Source: Kineococcus aurantiacus
GTDB taxonomy: Bacteria > Actinomycetota > Actinomycetes > Actinomycetales > Kineococcaceae
Direction of reading: 5' to 3'
Length of the DNA stretch: 64,000 nt
Assembly: GCF_013409345.1 (NCBI RefSeq)
Contig: NZ_JACCBB010000001.1
Location: 2,976,001-3,040,000, forward strand
The notes under the pieces are model-generated. The model did no database searches. It was not told the origin of the DNA and worked only from the letters and a program-made list of their open reading frames with translations. Position 1 is the stretch's first letter; every line of letters begins with the position of its first letter. This document shows positions 26,967-37,893 of this stretch, piece by piece. Made by a program: the position numbers and the translations under genes.

Positions 26967-28058
26967 GTGACCACCGCCAGCCCGCTCGCGGCCGCCCACG
27001 CCGCCCTCGGCGCGTCGATGACCGACTTCGCCGGGTGGTCCATGCCCCTGCGCTACGCCTCCGACCTCGCCGAGCACCAGGCCGTGCGCACCACCGCCGG
27101 GATCTTCGACCTCTCGCACATGGGCGAGCTGCGCGTCAGCGGCCCCCGGGCCGCCCAGGCCCTCGACCACGCCCTCGTCGGCAAGCCCTCCACCATGCCC
27201 CTGGGCCGCGCGGCCTACGGCATGGTCGTCGACGCCGACGGCGGCATCCTCGACGACGTCGTGACCTACCGGCTCGGCGAGCAGGAGTTCCTCGTCGTCG
27301 CCAACGCCGCCAACTCCGGCGTCGTCGCCCGCGAGCTCACCACCCGCTGCGCCCCCTTCGACGCGGTCGTCGCCGACGAGACCGCCGACTGGGCCCTCGT
27401 GGCCGTCCAGGGCCCGGCCGCGCTCGCGGTCGTCGACCCGCTCACCGACGCCGACCTGAGCGGGCTCGGCTACTACCGCTGCCTGCCCACCACCCTGGCC
27501 GGCAGCGAGGTCCTCGTCGCCCGCACCGGCTACACGGGCGAGGACGGCTTCGAGGTCTTCGCCCCCGTGGCCGCCGCCACCGCGGTCTGGGACGCGCTGC
27601 TGGCCGCCACCCGCGAGCACGGCGGCGTCCCCGCCGGCCTGGCCTGCCGCGACACCCTGCGGCTGGAGGCCGGGATGCCGCTGTACGGGCACGAGCTCAG
27701 CCGGGACGTCACGCCCTACGCGGCCGGCCTGGGTCGCGTCGTGAAGCTCGACAAGGACAGCGGCGTGGGCCTGGAAGCCCTGCGGGAGCTGTCCACCCGC
27801 GAACCCGCCCGGGTCCTCGTGGGCCTGCGCGGCACCGGGCGCCGGGCGGCGCGCGCGGGGTACTCCGTCGTCCACGACGGCTCGGCCGTCGGCGTCGTGA
27901 CCAGCGGCGCCCTGTCGCCCACGCTGGGCTTCCCCGTCGCGATGGCCCACGTCGAGCGCGGCCTCGCCGCGCCCGGGACCGCCCTGGCCGTCGACGTGCG
28001 GGGCACCGAGCTGCCCGTCGAGGTCGTCGTGCTGCCCTTCTACCGGCGGGAGCGCTGA
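26967..28058 (+). CDS. gcvT: Glycine cleavage system T protein (aminomethyltransferase)
   Basis: A 363-residue tetrahydrofolate-dependent enzyme that takes the aminomethyl group from lipoylated H protein and releases ammonia and methylene-THF. It has Phe-Ala-Gly-Trp-Ser-Met-Pro-Leu-Arg-Tyr near the N-terminus, the THF-site Asp in Asp-Leu-Ser-His-Met-Gly, Arg-Thr-Gly-Tyr-Thr-Gly-Glu-Asp-Gly-Phe-Glu near 190 and the GCV_T_C domain from about 280. GAGAGGAG precedes the GTG at 26967. Control is by the riboswitch upstream. gcvP and gcvH are not adjacent. Confidence 0.93.
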   Translation: MTTASPLAAAHAALGASMTDFAGWSMPLRYASDLAEHQAVRTTAGIFDLSHMGELRVSGPRAAQALDHALVGKPSTMPLGRAAYGMVVDADGGILDDVVTYRLGEQEFLVVANAANSGVVARELTTRCAPFDAVVADETADWALVAVQGPAALAVVDPLTDADLSGLGYYRCLPTTLAGSEVLVARTGYTGEDGFEVFAPVAAATAVWDALLAATREHGGVPAGLACRDTLRLEAGMPLYGHELSRDVTPYAAGLGRVVKLDKDSGVGLEALRELSTREPARVLVGLRGTGRRAARAGYSVVHDGSAVGVVTSGALSPTLGFPVAMAHVERGLAAPGTALAVDVRGTELPVEVVVLPFYRRER

Positions 28059-28061
28059 GCC

Positions 28062-29456
<1,395 letters not shown>

Positions 29457-29457
29457 C

Positions 29458-29483
29458 CCGGCCGCTCAGCCCGGCCGCTCAGC
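29458..29483. repeat. 13-bp tandem duplication at the sdaA/LysR boundary
   Basis: CCGGCCGCTCAGC occurs twice in direct succession between the convergent sdaA and LysR genes. Each copy contains the complement of TGA, so the duplication repeats the LysR stop region. It has no obvious function. Confidence 0.6.
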
Positions 29484-30390
29484 CCGGCGGGCGCCGGGAG
29501 CGGCGCACGTCGCGCGCGACCTCCTCGCAGAACGCCGCGACGGCCCTGCGGGTGGGGCGCTCGCCGGTGGGGCGGGCGGTCGCCAGGGACAGCTCCCACG
29601 CCAGGTCGCCCACCGCGACGGGCTGCTCGCGCACGCCCGCGGGGACGGGGGCGGTCCCGGGCACGAAGGCGACGCCCAGACCGGCGGCGACGTACTGGCC
29701 GAAGGTCGAGACGTCGGGGACCTCCAGGCGGACGGTGCGCCGGGCGCCCGCGCGGTCGAACAGGGCGTCGACCTGCAGGCGGTTGCCGAAACCGGGCGGC
29801 CCGTCGATCCACTGCTCGCCCGCCAGCTCGGCCAGCTCCAGGGGACGCTCGGACGACAGCGGGTGGCCCTGCGGCAGCAGCAGCCGGAAGCTCGTGCGCA
29901 CGAGCGTGCGCAGCTCCACGGCGGCCGGGGACCGGAAGGGCCAGGAGACGAACGCGACGTCGAGCTCGCCGTCCACGAGGGCGCGCAGCAGGCCGCGGGA
30001 GCCGTCGGCGAAGACCCGCAGGGACACCGACACCCGCGGGTGCGCCGTCGTGAAGCGGTGCAGCAGCCGCGGCAGGGCCACCGGGTGCATGGTCGTGACG
30101 ACCCCGACCGCGAGCGGCCCGGCGACGCCGTCACCGGCCTCGCGGACGGCGGCGCGGGCGTGGGCGGCCCCGGCGACGAGGCGCCGGGCCTCGGGCAGCA
30201 GGGCCCGGCCGGCGTCGGTGGGCACGGCCCGGCGGGACGTGCGGGTGAACAGGGTCGCGCCGAGGTCCTCCTCGAGGGTGCGCACGACGGTGCTGACGGC
30301 CGACTGGGCCGACCCGAGCCGGCGCGCGGCGGCGCTGATGGTCCCGGTCTCGACGACGGCGAGGAACACCTCGAGCTGGCGCAGTTCCAC
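29479..30390 (-). CDS. LysR family transcriptional regulator
   Basis: 303 residues: N-terminal LysR helix-turn-helix (about 1-60; Glu-Leu-Arg-Gln-Leu-Glu-Val-Phe-Leu-Ala-Val-Val start, Ser-Ala-Gln-Ser-Ala-Val-Ser recognition helix) and a type 2 periplasmic-binding-protein-like effector domain (about 88-295). The GTG at 30390 is placed at the family N-terminus. It is divergent from an MFS efflux-type gene at 30477, 86 bases away, which it probably regulates. Confidence 0.88.
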   Translation of the reverse strand: MELRQLEVFLAVVETGTISAAARRLGSAQSAVSTVVRTLEEDLGATLFTRTSRRAVPTDAGRALLPEARRLVAGAAHARAAVREAGDGVAGPLAVGVVTTMHPVALPRLLHRFTTAHPRVSVSLRVFADGSRGLLRALVDGELDVAFVSWPFRSPAAVELRTLVRTSFRLLLPQGHPLSSERPLELAELAGEQWIDGPPGFGNRLQVDALFDRAGARRTVRLEVPDVSTFGQYVAAGLGVAFVPGTAPVPAGVREQPVAVGDLAWELSLATARPTGERPTRRAVAAFCEEVARDVRRSRRPPG

Positions 30391-30476
30391 GGGTCCCCCA
30401 TCTGCCGGAGCGATGGATCCTCCCACCCGCCACCGTTGGACCGGAAGGACGCCCGGGCGGGCGCGTTGCAGCCCGC

Positions 30477-31670
30477 ATGAGCACGACCCGCCGTCACCGC
30501 CTCGGCTTCCTCCTCGTCGCCTCCGCCTTCGCGACCGCGATGGCCTTCGCCACCGTCCCCACCCCGCTGTGGGCGCTCTACCGCGTCCGCGACGGGCTGC
30601 CGACCGTGCTGGTCACGGTGGCCTTCGCCGTCTACGCGGCCGGTGTCGCGATCGCCCTGTTCACCGTCGGGCACCTGTCCGACCACGTCGGGCGCCGCCG
30701 GGTCCTCGTGCCCGCCCTGGCGCTGGAGGCCGTCGCGGCCCTCGCCCTGGCCCTGACCCCCGACGTCGTGGTCCTCGTCGTGGCCCGCGTCCTGACCGGG
30801 CTGGCCGTCGGGGCGATCACCCCCACCGCGACCGCGTGGCTGGCCGAGCTGCACGGCCGCGCGGCCTCCACCCGGCCCGCCACGCCCGCCGTCGTGGCCA
30901 CCGCCGCCAACCTGGGGGGCCTGGGGCTGGGCTCGCTGGCCGCCGGGTTCCTCGTCGGGCACCTGGGCGACCCGCTGCGCGTGCCGCACCTGGTCTTCCT
31001 CGTCCTGCTGGTCGTGTCCGCCCTCGCCGCGGCGACCGTCCCCGAGACCGTGACCGCCGAGCACCGCCCCTACCGCGTGCAGCGCATCGCGGTCCCCGCC
31101 GCCGCCCGCGGCCGCTACCTCGCCGCCGCCCTCGCCGCGTTCGGCCTCTTCGCCGTCCTGGGGCTGTTCAGCTCCCTGGCCCCGGCGGTGCTGTCCTCCC
31201 TCGGGCACGCCGGCGCGGTCCCCGGCGGGGCGACGTCCTTCGCCGTCTTCGCCGCCGCCGCCGTCAGCCAGGTGCTGCTCGTGAAGCTGCCCGCCCACCA
31301 CCAGCTGCGCCTGGGGCTCCTCCTGACCGGCCTCGGGGTCGTCGTCCTCGGCGCCGGGGTGCTCGCCGGGGCCGTCGCCCTCTTCGTCGCCGGCGGCGTC
31401 GTCGCCGGCGCCGGCGTGGGGGTGCTGCTCAAGGGCTCGCTCACGACGGCGACGTCGCTGGCCCCGGCGCACTCGCGCGGGGAGGCCGCCGCGGGGATCT
31501 TCCTCGCCGGGTACCTCGGGATGGCCCTGCCGGCGCTGGCCGTCGGGTTCAGCTCCTCGGCCGGGGTCTCGTTCGCCGTCTCGGTCCCCGTGCTGGCCGC
31601 CGTGGTCCTGCTCCTGCTGGCCTCCGTCGCGGTCGCGCTGCGCCGCAACCCGGCGCCGACGGCCGCCTGA
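30477..31670 (+). CDS. MFS transporter, probable drug/metabolite exporter
   Basis: 397 residues with 12 predicted helices. The loop after TM2 carries Gly-His-Leu-Ser-Asp-His-Val-Gly-Arg-Arg-Arg (about 62-72), the MFS motif A. TM5 contains the Gly-rich segment Asn-Leu-Gly-Gly-Leu-Gly-Leu-Gly. The length and lack of large loops fit small-molecule exporters. The substrate is unknown. It is divergent from the LysR gene. There is no clear ribosome site close to the ATG. Confidence 0.83.
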   Translation: MSTTRRHRLGFLLVASAFATAMAFATVPTPLWALYRVRDGLPTVLVTVAFAVYAAGVAIALFTVGHLSDHVGRRRVLVPALALEAVAALALALTPDVVVLVVARVLTGLAVGAITPTATAWLAELHGRAASTRPATPAVVATAANLGGLGLGSLAAGFLVGHLGDPLRVPHLVFLVLLVVSALAAATVPETVTAEHRPYRVQRIAVPAAARGRYLAAALAAFGLFAVLGLFSSLAPAVLSSLGHAGAVPGGATSFAVFAAAAVSQVLLVKLPAHHQLRLGLLLTGLGVVVLGAGVLAGAVALFVAGGVVAGAGVGVLLKGSLTTATSLAPAHSRGEAAAGIFLAGYLGMALPALAVGFSSSAGVSFAVSVPVLAAVVLLLLASVAVALRRNPAPTAA

Positions 31671-31693
31671 GGTCCCGGTGCGACGATGGGCGG

Positions 31694-32080
31694 GTGCCAC
31701 CCCGTCGCCGCACCGACCCGACCGAGGGCCTGGCCGCCCTCCGCTCGGCCGTCCAGACCCTGGGGGAGGGCGGCCAGCCAGCCCGGCCCGTCCTCGCCGC
31801 GGCCGTCCGGTACTCCCTGGAGGAGCTCGCCGCCCGGTACCCCGGGGGCAGCGTCGAGGTGCGGGTCCCGCCGTTCGCGGCCGTGCAGGTCCTCCAGGGC
31901 CCCCGCCACACGCGCGGCACCCCGCCGGCCGTCGTCGAGACGGACGCGGCCACCTGGCTGGCGCTGGCGACCGGGACGCTCGCCTTCGACGCCGCCCGCG
32001 CCGCCGGGCGCGTGCGGGCCAGCGGCCAGCGCGCCGACCTGGGCGAGCTCCTGCCCGTGGTGGAGCCGGGGGAACGGTGA
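31694..32080 (+). CDS. Sterol-carrier-like (bacterial SCP orthologue) protein
   Basis: A 128-residue protein of the maleylpyruvate-isomerase/SCP-like family found just upstream of purF in many actinobacteria. Features are an Arg-Tyr-Ser-Leu-Glu-Glu-Leu helix near 42 and a long strand pair Gly-Ser-Val-Glu-Val-Arg-Val-Pro-Pro-Phe-Ala-Ala-Val-Gln near 55-68. These are followed by Thr-Asp-Ala-Ala-Thr-Trp-Leu-Ala-Leu-Ala-Thr-Gly and a C-terminal Gly-Gln-Arg-Ala-Asp-Leu motif. It may bind a lipid or hydrophobic ligand, but no role is known. The GTG at 31694 has no clear ribosome site. Confidence 0.75.
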   Translation: MPPRRRTDPTEGLAALRSAVQTLGEGGQPARPVLAAAVRYSLEELAARYPGGSVEVRVPPFAAVQVLQGPRHTRGTPPAVVETDAATWLALATGTLAFDAARAAGRVRASGQRADLGELLPVVEPGER

Positions 32081-32097
32081 GCACGTACCGTTCTCCC

Positions 32098-32448
32098 GTG
32101 AGCGAGCAGTCCCAGGACACCCCGGACCAGGCCTCCGAGCCGGCCCGCCGGCAGGAGGAGACCGAGCGCGAGGGCACGGCGTTCGTGCAGGTCACGCGCC
32201 GCCGGGCCCCCCGGTTCCGGTCCTTCGCGGTCACGGGCCTGGTCCTGGCCTTCCTCCTCGCCGCGGTCGTCGCGGCGCTGACCCCGCCCTCGGGCGGGTA
32301 CTCCCAGCGGGCGCTGTTCGGGTACCTGTTCTGCGCGTTCGGCCTCGTGCTGGTCCTGCTCGGCGCGCTCGTCGCCGTGCTGCTGGACCGGCGCACGGGG
32401 ACGCGTCCCCGACCCCGCCGCCGGGGGCGCGGGACCTCCCGGGTGTGA
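32098..32448 (+). CDS. Small two-helix membrane protein
   Basis: 116 residues: a 45-residue polar N-terminus rich in Glu/Gln/Arg, two membrane helices (about 45-68 and 78-102) and an Arg-rich tail. It belongs to the conserved actinobacterial block before purF, function unknown. Two starts compete. GTG at 32098 lies exactly six bases after TACCGT, a -10-like box, suggesting a leaderless mRNA. GTG at 32077 overlaps the preceding stop (GTGA) and would add seven residues. Confidence 0.65.
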   Translation: MSEQSQDTPDQASEPARRQEETEREGTAFVQVTRRRAPRFRSFAVTGLVLAFLLAAVVAALTPPSGGYSQRALFGYLFCAFGLVLVLLGALVAVLLDRRTGTRPRPRRRGRGTSRV

Positions 32449-32460
32449 CACACTCGAGGC

Positions 32461-34005
32461 GTGGCCCGCGGTGACGGACGTCTGAACCACGACCTGCTCC
32501 CCGGCGAGAAGGGCCCCCAGGACGCTTGCGGCGTCTTCGGGGTCTGGGCGCCGGGTGAGGAAGTCTCCAAGCTCACCTTCTACGGTCTCTACGCCCTGCA
32601 GCACCGGGGGCAGGAGGCCGCCGGCATCGCCGTGAGCAACGGCGAGCAGATCCTCGTCTTCAAGGACACCGGGCTGGTGTCCCAGGTCTTCGACGAGTCG
32701 GCCCTGGAGTCCCTGCAGGGGCACATCGCGGTCGGGCACGCCCGGTACTCCACGACGGGCGGCGGCGGCTGGCAGAACGCCCAGCCCACCCTCGGCGACA
32801 CCGCCGGCGGGACCGTGGCCCTGGCGCACAACGGCAACCTGACCAACCAGTTCGCGCTGCGCGACATGCTTGCCGAGCGGTACCCGGAGAAGCCCCGGCC
32901 GGTCCTGAAGGGGCGGCCCTCGCCCTCGGAGATCGCCCGCGGCAACACCACCGACACCGCGATCCTCACCGCGCTGTTCGCGGGCGACCCCGACCACACG
33001 CTGGAGGCCACGGCCGCCGAGGTCCTCCCGCACGTGCAGGGCGCCTTCTCCCTCGTCTTCATGGACGAGCACACCCTGTACGCCGCCCGGGACCCGCAGG
33101 GCATCCGCCCGCTCGTCCTGGGCCGCCTCGAGCGCGGCTGGGTCGTGGCCTCCGAGACGCCCGCCCTCGACATCGTCGGCGCCAGCTTCGTGCGCGAGAT
33201 CGAGCCCGGCGAGCTCATCGCCATCGACGCGGACGGTCTGCGCAGCACCCGGTTCGCCGAGCCGAAGCCCAAGGGCTGCGTCTTCGAGTACGTCTACCTG
33301 GCCCGCCCGGACACCTCCATCAACGGCAAGGTCGTCCAGGAGGCGCGCGTCGAGATGGGCCGCGTGCTGGCCCGCGAGCACCCCGTCGAGGCCGACCTCG
33401 TCATCCCCACGCCCGAGTCGGGCACGCCCGCGGCCATCGGCTACGCCGAGGAGTCCGGCATCCCCTACGGCCAGGGCATGGTCAAGAACTCCTACGTGGG
33501 CCGCACGTTCATCCAGCCCAGCCAGACGATCCGCCAGCTCGGGATCCGGCTCAAGCTCAACCCGCTCAAGCACGTCGTGGCCGGCAAGCGCCTGGTCGTC
33601 GTCGACGACTCGATCGTGCGCGGCAACACCCAGCGCGCCCTCATCCGGATGCTGCGCGAGGCCGGTGCGGCCGAGATCCACGTCCGGATCTCCTCCCCGC
33701 CGGTGAAGTGGCCGTGCTTCTACGGCATCGACTTCGCCACCCGCGCCGAGCTCATCGCCAACGGCCTGAGCGTCGAGGACATCGCCCAGAGCATCGGGGC
33801 GGACTCCCTGGGCTACATCTCGGCCGACGGCATGATCGCCGCGACCGAGCAGCCGAAGGAGCGCCTCTGCTCGGCGTGCTTCACCGGGGAGTACCCCGTG
33901 CCGCTCAACGACCTCGACCGCCTCGGCGAGCGCTCCATGGACAAGCCGCGCATCCCCATCACGCCCGTCAGCCGGCACGACACCCACCAGGGAGCACAGC
34001 AGTGA
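32461..34005 (+). CDS. purF: Amidophosphoribosyltransferase
   Basis: The first committed step of purine synthesis (PRPP + glutamine to phosphoribosylamine). In the 514-residue product the N-terminal nucleophile is Cys23 in Asp-Ala-Cys-Gly-Val-Phe-Gly, so a propeptide of 22 residues must be removed. The glutaminase half has His-Arg-Gly-Gln-Glu-Ala-Ala-Gly. The PRPP loop is Val-Val-Val-Asp-Asp-Ser-Ile-Val-Arg-Gly-Asn-Thr near 378-389, and cysteines near 432 and 467 suggest a Bacillus-type iron-sulfur site. It overlaps purM by four bases. Confidence 0.96.
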   Translation: MARGDGRLNHDLLPGEKGPQDACGVFGVWAPGEEVSKLTFYGLYALQHRGQEAAGIAVSNGEQILVFKDTGLVSQVFDESALESLQGHIAVGHARYSTTGGGGWQNAQPTLGDTAGGTVALAHNGNLTNQFALRDMLAERYPEKPRPVLKGRPSPSEIARGNTTDTAILTALFAGDPDHTLEATAAEVLPHVQGAFSLVFMDEHTLYAARDPQGIRPLVLGRLERGWVVASETPALDIVGASFVREIEPGELIAIDADGLRSTRFAEPKPKGCVFEYVYLARPDTSINGKVVQEARVEMGRVLAREHPVEADLVIPTPESGTPAAIGYAEESGIPYGQGMVKNSYVGRTFIQPSQTIRQLGIRLKLNPLKHVVAGKRLVVVDDSIVRGNTQRALIRMLREAGAAEIHVRISSPPVKWPCFYGIDFATRAELIANGLSVEDIAQSIGADSLGYISADGMIAATEQPKERLCSACFTGEYPVPLNDLDRLGERSMDKPRIPITPVSRHDTHQGAQQ

Positions 34006-35090
34006 CTGGAACCACCTACGCCTCCGCGGGCGTCGACGTCGTCGCGGGGGACCGCGCCGTCGAGCTCATGAAGGCGTCCGTCGCCCGCACGCAGGGCCCG
34101 GAGGTGGTCGGGGGTTTCGGCGGGTTCGCCGGCCTGTACGACGTGTCGGCGCTGAAGGACCACCGCCGCCCGCTGCTGGCCACCAGCACCGACGGGGTCG
34201 GGACGAAGGTCGCCGTGGCCCAGGCCGTGGACAAGCACGACACGATCGGCTTCGACCTCGTCGGCATGGTCGTCGACGACATCGTCGTGGTCGGGGCCAC
34301 GCCGCTGTTCATGACCGACTACATCGCCTGCGGCAAGGTCGTCCCGGAGCGGACGGCCGCGATCGTCGCCGGCATCGCCCGCGCCTGCGAGGAGGCCGGG
34401 GTCGCCCTCGTGGGCGGCGAGACCGCCGAGCACCCGGGGCTGCTGGGCCCGGACGAGTACGACGTCGCCGGTGCGGTGACGGGGGTCGTCGAGGCCGACG
34501 AGCTGCTGGGCGCCGAGCGGGTCGAGGCCGGCGACGTCCTCGTGGCGATGGCCTCGTCCGGGCTGCACTCCAACGGCTACTCCCTGGTGCGGCGCGTGTT
34601 CGCCGACGCCGGCTGGGGCTACGACCGGCACGTGGAGGAGTTCGGCCGGACCCTGGGCGAGGAGCTGCTCGTCCCCACCCGCCTCTACGCCCGGCCCGCG
34701 CTGGCGACCCTGGCGACGGGCGGGGTGCACGCCATGAGCCACGTCACCGGCGGTGGGCTCGCCGCCAACCTCGCCCGCTGCCTGCCCGCGGGCGTGACGG
34801 CCGAGGTGGACCGCACGACGTGGACGCCCGGCGCGGTGTTCCAGCTCGTGCGCGACCTGGGGCGGGTGCCCGCGGACGACCTCGAGCGCACCCTGAACCT
34901 GGGCGTGGGCATGGTCGCGGTCGTGGCGGCGGACAACGCGCAGGCCGTCGTGGACACGGTGGAGCGGGCCGGCATCCCGGCGTGGGTGTGCGGGGAGGTC
35001 CGGGAACGGACCGAGGCGGACGGCGCGAGCAACGGCAAGGGAATCGCAGGAGGCGTGACGCTCCTCCGGGGATCTCACCAGGGCTGGTGA
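34002..35090 (+). CDS. purM: Phosphoribosylformylglycinamidine cyclo-ligase (AIR synthetase)
   Basis: 362 residues, converting FGAM to AIR with ATP, the step after PurSQL. Typical features are Tyr-Ala-Ser-Ala-Gly-Val-Asp-Val near the N-terminus, Thr-Asp-Gly-Val-Gly-Thr-Lys near 60, Val-Asp-Asp-Ile near 90, Gly-Gly-Glu-Thr-Ala-Glu near 137 and Ser-Ser-Gly-Leu-His-Ser-Asn-Gly near 184. The GTG start overlaps the purF stop (GTGA), so the genes are translationally coupled. Confidence 0.96.
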   Translation: MTGTTYASAGVDVVAGDRAVELMKASVARTQGPEVVGGFGGFAGLYDVSALKDHRRPLLATSTDGVGTKVAVAQAVDKHDTIGFDLVGMVVDDIVVVGATPLFMTDYIACGKVVPERTAAIVAGIARACEEAGVALVGGETAEHPGLLGPDEYDVAGAVTGVVEADELLGAERVEAGDVLVAMASSGLHSNGYSLVRRVFADAGWGYDRHVEEFGRTLGEELLVPTRLYARPALATLATGGVHAMSHVTGGGLAANLARCLPAGVTAEVDRTTWTPGAVFQLVRDLGRVPADDLERTLNLGVGMVAVVAADNAQAVVDTVERAGIPAWVCGEVRERTEADGASNGKGIAGGVTLLRGSHQGW

Positions 35091-35157
35091 GGGCCGGCGG
35101 GGCATCACGCCTCGAGCGGTACCTCGTGGTGCTGCGGGACCTCTGCTGAGCGTCGGG

Positions 35158-35412
35158 TCAAGCCCGGCGCTTGGACGACCAGTCGTCGTAGTCGTCCGTC
35201 GCTGTGTACTTCGACCAGTCCTCGGAGTCGTCCGAGTCGTCGTCTTCCACGTCAGACTCCGTCGCTTCAGAGGCGGTGTCGCGCCCCGTCTGGCGGTACG
35301 GGTCGGGCCCGTGCAGTTCACGTTGCAGAGCGTTGTAGTCGGTGTCGGGGCTGAAGTACTTCAGCTCCCGAGCGACCTTCGTCTGCTTGGCCTTCTGACG
35401 GCCGCGCCCCAT
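35158..35412 (-). CDS. DUF3073 family protein
   Basis: 84 residues starting [19 protein letters not shown], the DUF3073 hallmark. The basic N-terminus, with Tyr-Phe-Ser-Pro-Asp-Thr-Asp-Tyr, is followed by a very acidic stretch of Asp/Glu/Ser. It is small and soluble; the function is unknown, with nucleic-acid contact by the basic half as one guess. It is convergent with purM, its usual actinobacterial neighbour. Confidence 0.9.
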   Translation of the reverse strand: MGRGRQKAKQTKVARELKYFSPDTDYNALQRELHGPDPYRQTGRDTASEATESDVEDDDSDDSEDWSKYTATDDYDDWSSKRRA

Positions 35413-35639
35413 GGCGTCGACCCCCTCGCGCGTCGGCCGGGGCAGACTGTGCTGACCCCGGAGCAGCTGTCATCTCTCCGTGCCCCCAACGGTACATGTT
35501 CGGGAGACCTTCCGGCATCCCGGTCGCGACGCCGCGGCGCCGGACGGGTCGCGGGGGGCCCGCGCGGCGTCCGCGCCGGGTCCGCGCGGGGTGGGGTAGG
35601 GGGCCGCGCGGACCCCAGGTGATCGTGTTAGCTGTGCCC

Positions 35640-37067
35640 ATGACCAGCGCAGGAGCCGGTGGGAGCACCCAGACCGTCGCCGGGATCGACTCGTCGACCC
35701 AGTCGTGCAAGGTCGTCGTCCGCGACGCCGCGACGGGCGCGCTGCTGCGCGTCGGGAGGGCCCAGCACCCCGACGGCACCGAGGTCGACCCCGCGCACTG
35801 GTGGCGGGCCCTGGAGCGGGCCGTCGACGACGCCGGCGGCCTCGACGACGTCGACGCGATCGCCGTGGGCGCCCAGCAGCACGGCTCGGTCCTGCTCGAC
35901 GAGGACGGGGAGGTCGTCCGGCCCGCGCTGCTGTGGAACGACGGGCGCTCGGCCGCCGCGGCCGAGGAGCTGACCGCCGAGCTCGGGGGGCCCGGGGCGT
36001 GGGCCGAGCAGGTCGGCAGCGTCCTGGTCGCCTCCCTGACGATCACCAAGCTGCGCTGGATCGCCGAGCACGAACCGGAGACCGTCGCCCGCACCGCCGC
36101 GGTGTGCCTGCCCCACGACTGGCTGACCCACGAGCTGTCGGGCCGGGCCCGGCTGGTCACCGACCGCGGTGACGCCAGCGGGACGGGCTACTGGTCCCCC
36201 CGCGAGGGCGCGTACCGCGAAGACCTGCTGCACAAGGCCTTCGGGGCCACGCCGAACCTGCCCGAGGTCCTCGCGCCGGCCGCTTCGGCGGGCGTGGGCG
36301 CCAGCCCGCTGTCGCGCGGGGCCCTGCTCGGCGCCGGGACCGGCGACAACATGGCCGCCGCCCTCGGCGTGGGCGCGCAGGTCGGGGACGTCGTCGTCTC
36401 GATCGGCACCTCCGGCGTCGTGAGCGTGGTCAGCGACCTGCCCACCTCCGACCCCAGCGGCCTCGTCGCGGGCTTCGCCGACGCCACGGGCCGCTACCTG
36501 CCGCTGGTCTGCACCCTCAACGCCGCCCGCGTCCTGGACGCCGCGGCCCGGATGCTGGGCGTCGACCACGCCGAGCTGTCCCGGCTGGCGCTGTCGGCCC
36601 CCGCCGGCAGCGGCGGGCTGGTGCTCGTGCCCTACCTGGAGGGCGAGCGCACCCCCGTCCGCCCCGACGCCACCGGCGCCCTGCACGGGCTCACGCTGGC
36701 CACCTCCACCCCCGCCCACGTCGCCCGGGCCACCGTGGAGGGCCTGCTGTGCGGGCTCGCCGACGGCCTGGACGCCCTGGCCGATCAGGGGTGCCACCTC
36801 GGGCGCGTCGTCCTCGTCGGCGGCGGGGCCCGCTCGGAGGCCGTGCGGGTGCTGGCCCCCGCCGTCCTGGGCCGTCCCGTGGTCGTGCCCGAGCCGGGGG
36901 AGTACGTCGCCGACGGCGCCGCCCGCCAGGCCGCGTGGGTGCTGTCCGGCGGGCCGACCCCGCCGCAGTGGTCCCTGGGCCGGTCGCAGACGTTCGAGGC
37001 CGACCCGCTGCCGGGGGTGCGCGAGCGCTACGCCGAGGTGCGCGACCTCACGGCCACCCGTCGCTGA
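35640..37067 (+). CDS. xylB: Xylulokinase (FGGY family)
   Basis: 475 residues. The first ATPase-fold half has [12 protein letters not shown] near residue 18, then Gly-Ala-Gln-Gln-His-Gly-Ser and Leu-Leu-Trp-Asn-Asp-Gly-Arg, the xylulokinase substrate motifs. The second half has Gly-Thr-Gly-Asp-Asn near 236, Ile-Gly-Thr-Ser-Gly-Val near 258 and Leu-Val-Gly-Gly-Gly-Ala-Arg-Ser near 395. It phosphorylates D-xylulose. xylA and a xylose regulator are not nearby, so it may be a stand-alone scavenger. The 3' end overlaps a convergent GGDEF gene by 20 bases. Confidence 0.88.
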   Translation: MTSAGAGGSTQTVAGIDSSTQSCKVVVRDAATGALLRVGRAQHPDGTEVDPAHWWRALERAVDDAGGLDDVDAIAVGAQQHGSVLLDEDGEVVRPALLWNDGRSAAAAEELTAELGGPGAWAEQVGSVLVASLTITKLRWIAEHEPETVARTAAVCLPHDWLTHELSGRARLVTDRGDASGTGYWSPREGAYREDLLHKAFGATPNLPEVLAPAASAGVGASPLSRGALLGAGTGDNMAAALGVGAQVGDVVVSIGTSGVVSVVSDLPTSDPSGLVAGFADATGRYLPLVCTLNAARVLDAAARMLGVDHAELSRLALSAPAGSGGLVLVPYLEGERTPVRPDATGALHGLTLATSTPAHVARATVEGLLCGLADGLDALADQGCHLGRVVLVGGGARSEAVRVLAPAVLGRPVVVPEPGEYVADGAARQAAWVLSGGPTPPQWSLGRSQTFEADPLPGVRERYAEVRDLTATRR

Positions 37068-37893
37068 CCCCGCGGTGGGCGCGCTTGTCCTCGTACATGC
37101 GCTCGTCCGCCTCGGCCAGCACGGCCTCCGTCGTCCGGGTGCGGTCGTCCGCGGCCCAGCCCACCGACAGCCGGGCCCTGACGCCCTCCTGGGCCTGCAG
37201 GAGGGTGCGGCGCAGCCGCCGCGCCAGGTCCTCCACGTGGGCGGCCGGGACGGCGTCCACGAGCACGACGAACTCGTCCCCGCCCAGCCGCGCGACGGTG
37301 TCACCGGGACGGACCTCGGCCGCCAGCCGGTGCGCCACCTGCACCAGGAGGGCGTCCCCGGCCCGGTGGCCGTAGCCGTCGTTGACCTCCTTGAGGCCGT
37401 CGACGTCGCACAGCAGCACGAAGGTGCGCAGCCCCGGGTCGGTCCGGGCCCGGGCGCGGGATCGCTCCCAGCGGTCGGCCAGCAGCGCGCGGTTGGGCAG
37501 CCCGGTGAGCACGTCGTGGGCCGCGCGGTGCCTCAGCTCCCGCTCGGCGGCCACGCGCGCGGAGACGTCCCAGGCGGCCAGCACCAGGTGGTCGCCGGCC
37601 TGGGCCCTTGCGACGACCTCGACCCGCAGCCGCGGCCGGGCGAGGGGACGCACCCGCAGCGGCCCCAGGCGTTCCCCCGGACGGCGCAGCGCCTCGGCCA
37701 GCGCCGACCGCGCCCGGCGGCGGTCGCGCTCCACGAGCAGGTCCAGGACGTCCGAGCCCACGAGGGACGAGGAGTCCGCCAGCACGAGCCGCCGCAGGTC
37801 CGCCGAGGCCCACAGGACGGTCGTCCCGGACAGCAGGACCGTCGCCGGGACGTGCGAGGCGAGGGCGCGCCAGTCGGCCCCCGCGGGTGTCAC
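37048..37893 (-). CDS. Diguanylate cyclase with N-terminal PAS-like domain
   Basis: 281 residues. Residues 1-115 resemble a PAS sensor fold. The GGDEF domain runs from about 118 with Asp-Val-Leu-Thr-Gly-Leu-Pro-Asn, and its active site Gly-Gly-Asp-Glu-Phe is preceded by Arg-Pro-Gly-Asp five residues upstream, an intact RxxD inhibitory site. It should make c-di-GMP with product feedback. There are no membrane segments. The GTG at 37893 overlaps the stop of the small membrane gene upstream (GTGA), supporting this start. Confidence 0.87.
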   Translation of the reverse strand: MTPAGADWRALASHVPATVLLSGTTVLWASADLRRLVLADSSSLVGSDVLDLLVERDRRRARSALAEALRRPGERLGPLRVRPLARPRLRVEVVARAQAGDHLVLAAWDVSARVAAERELRHRAAHDVLTGLPNRALLADRWERSRARARTDPGLRTFVLLCDVDGLKEVNDGYGHRAGDALLVQVAHRLAAEVRPGDTVARLGGDEFVVLVDAVPAAHVEDLARRLRRTLLQAQEGVRARLSVGWAADDRTRTTEAVLAEADERMYEDKRAHRGVSDGWP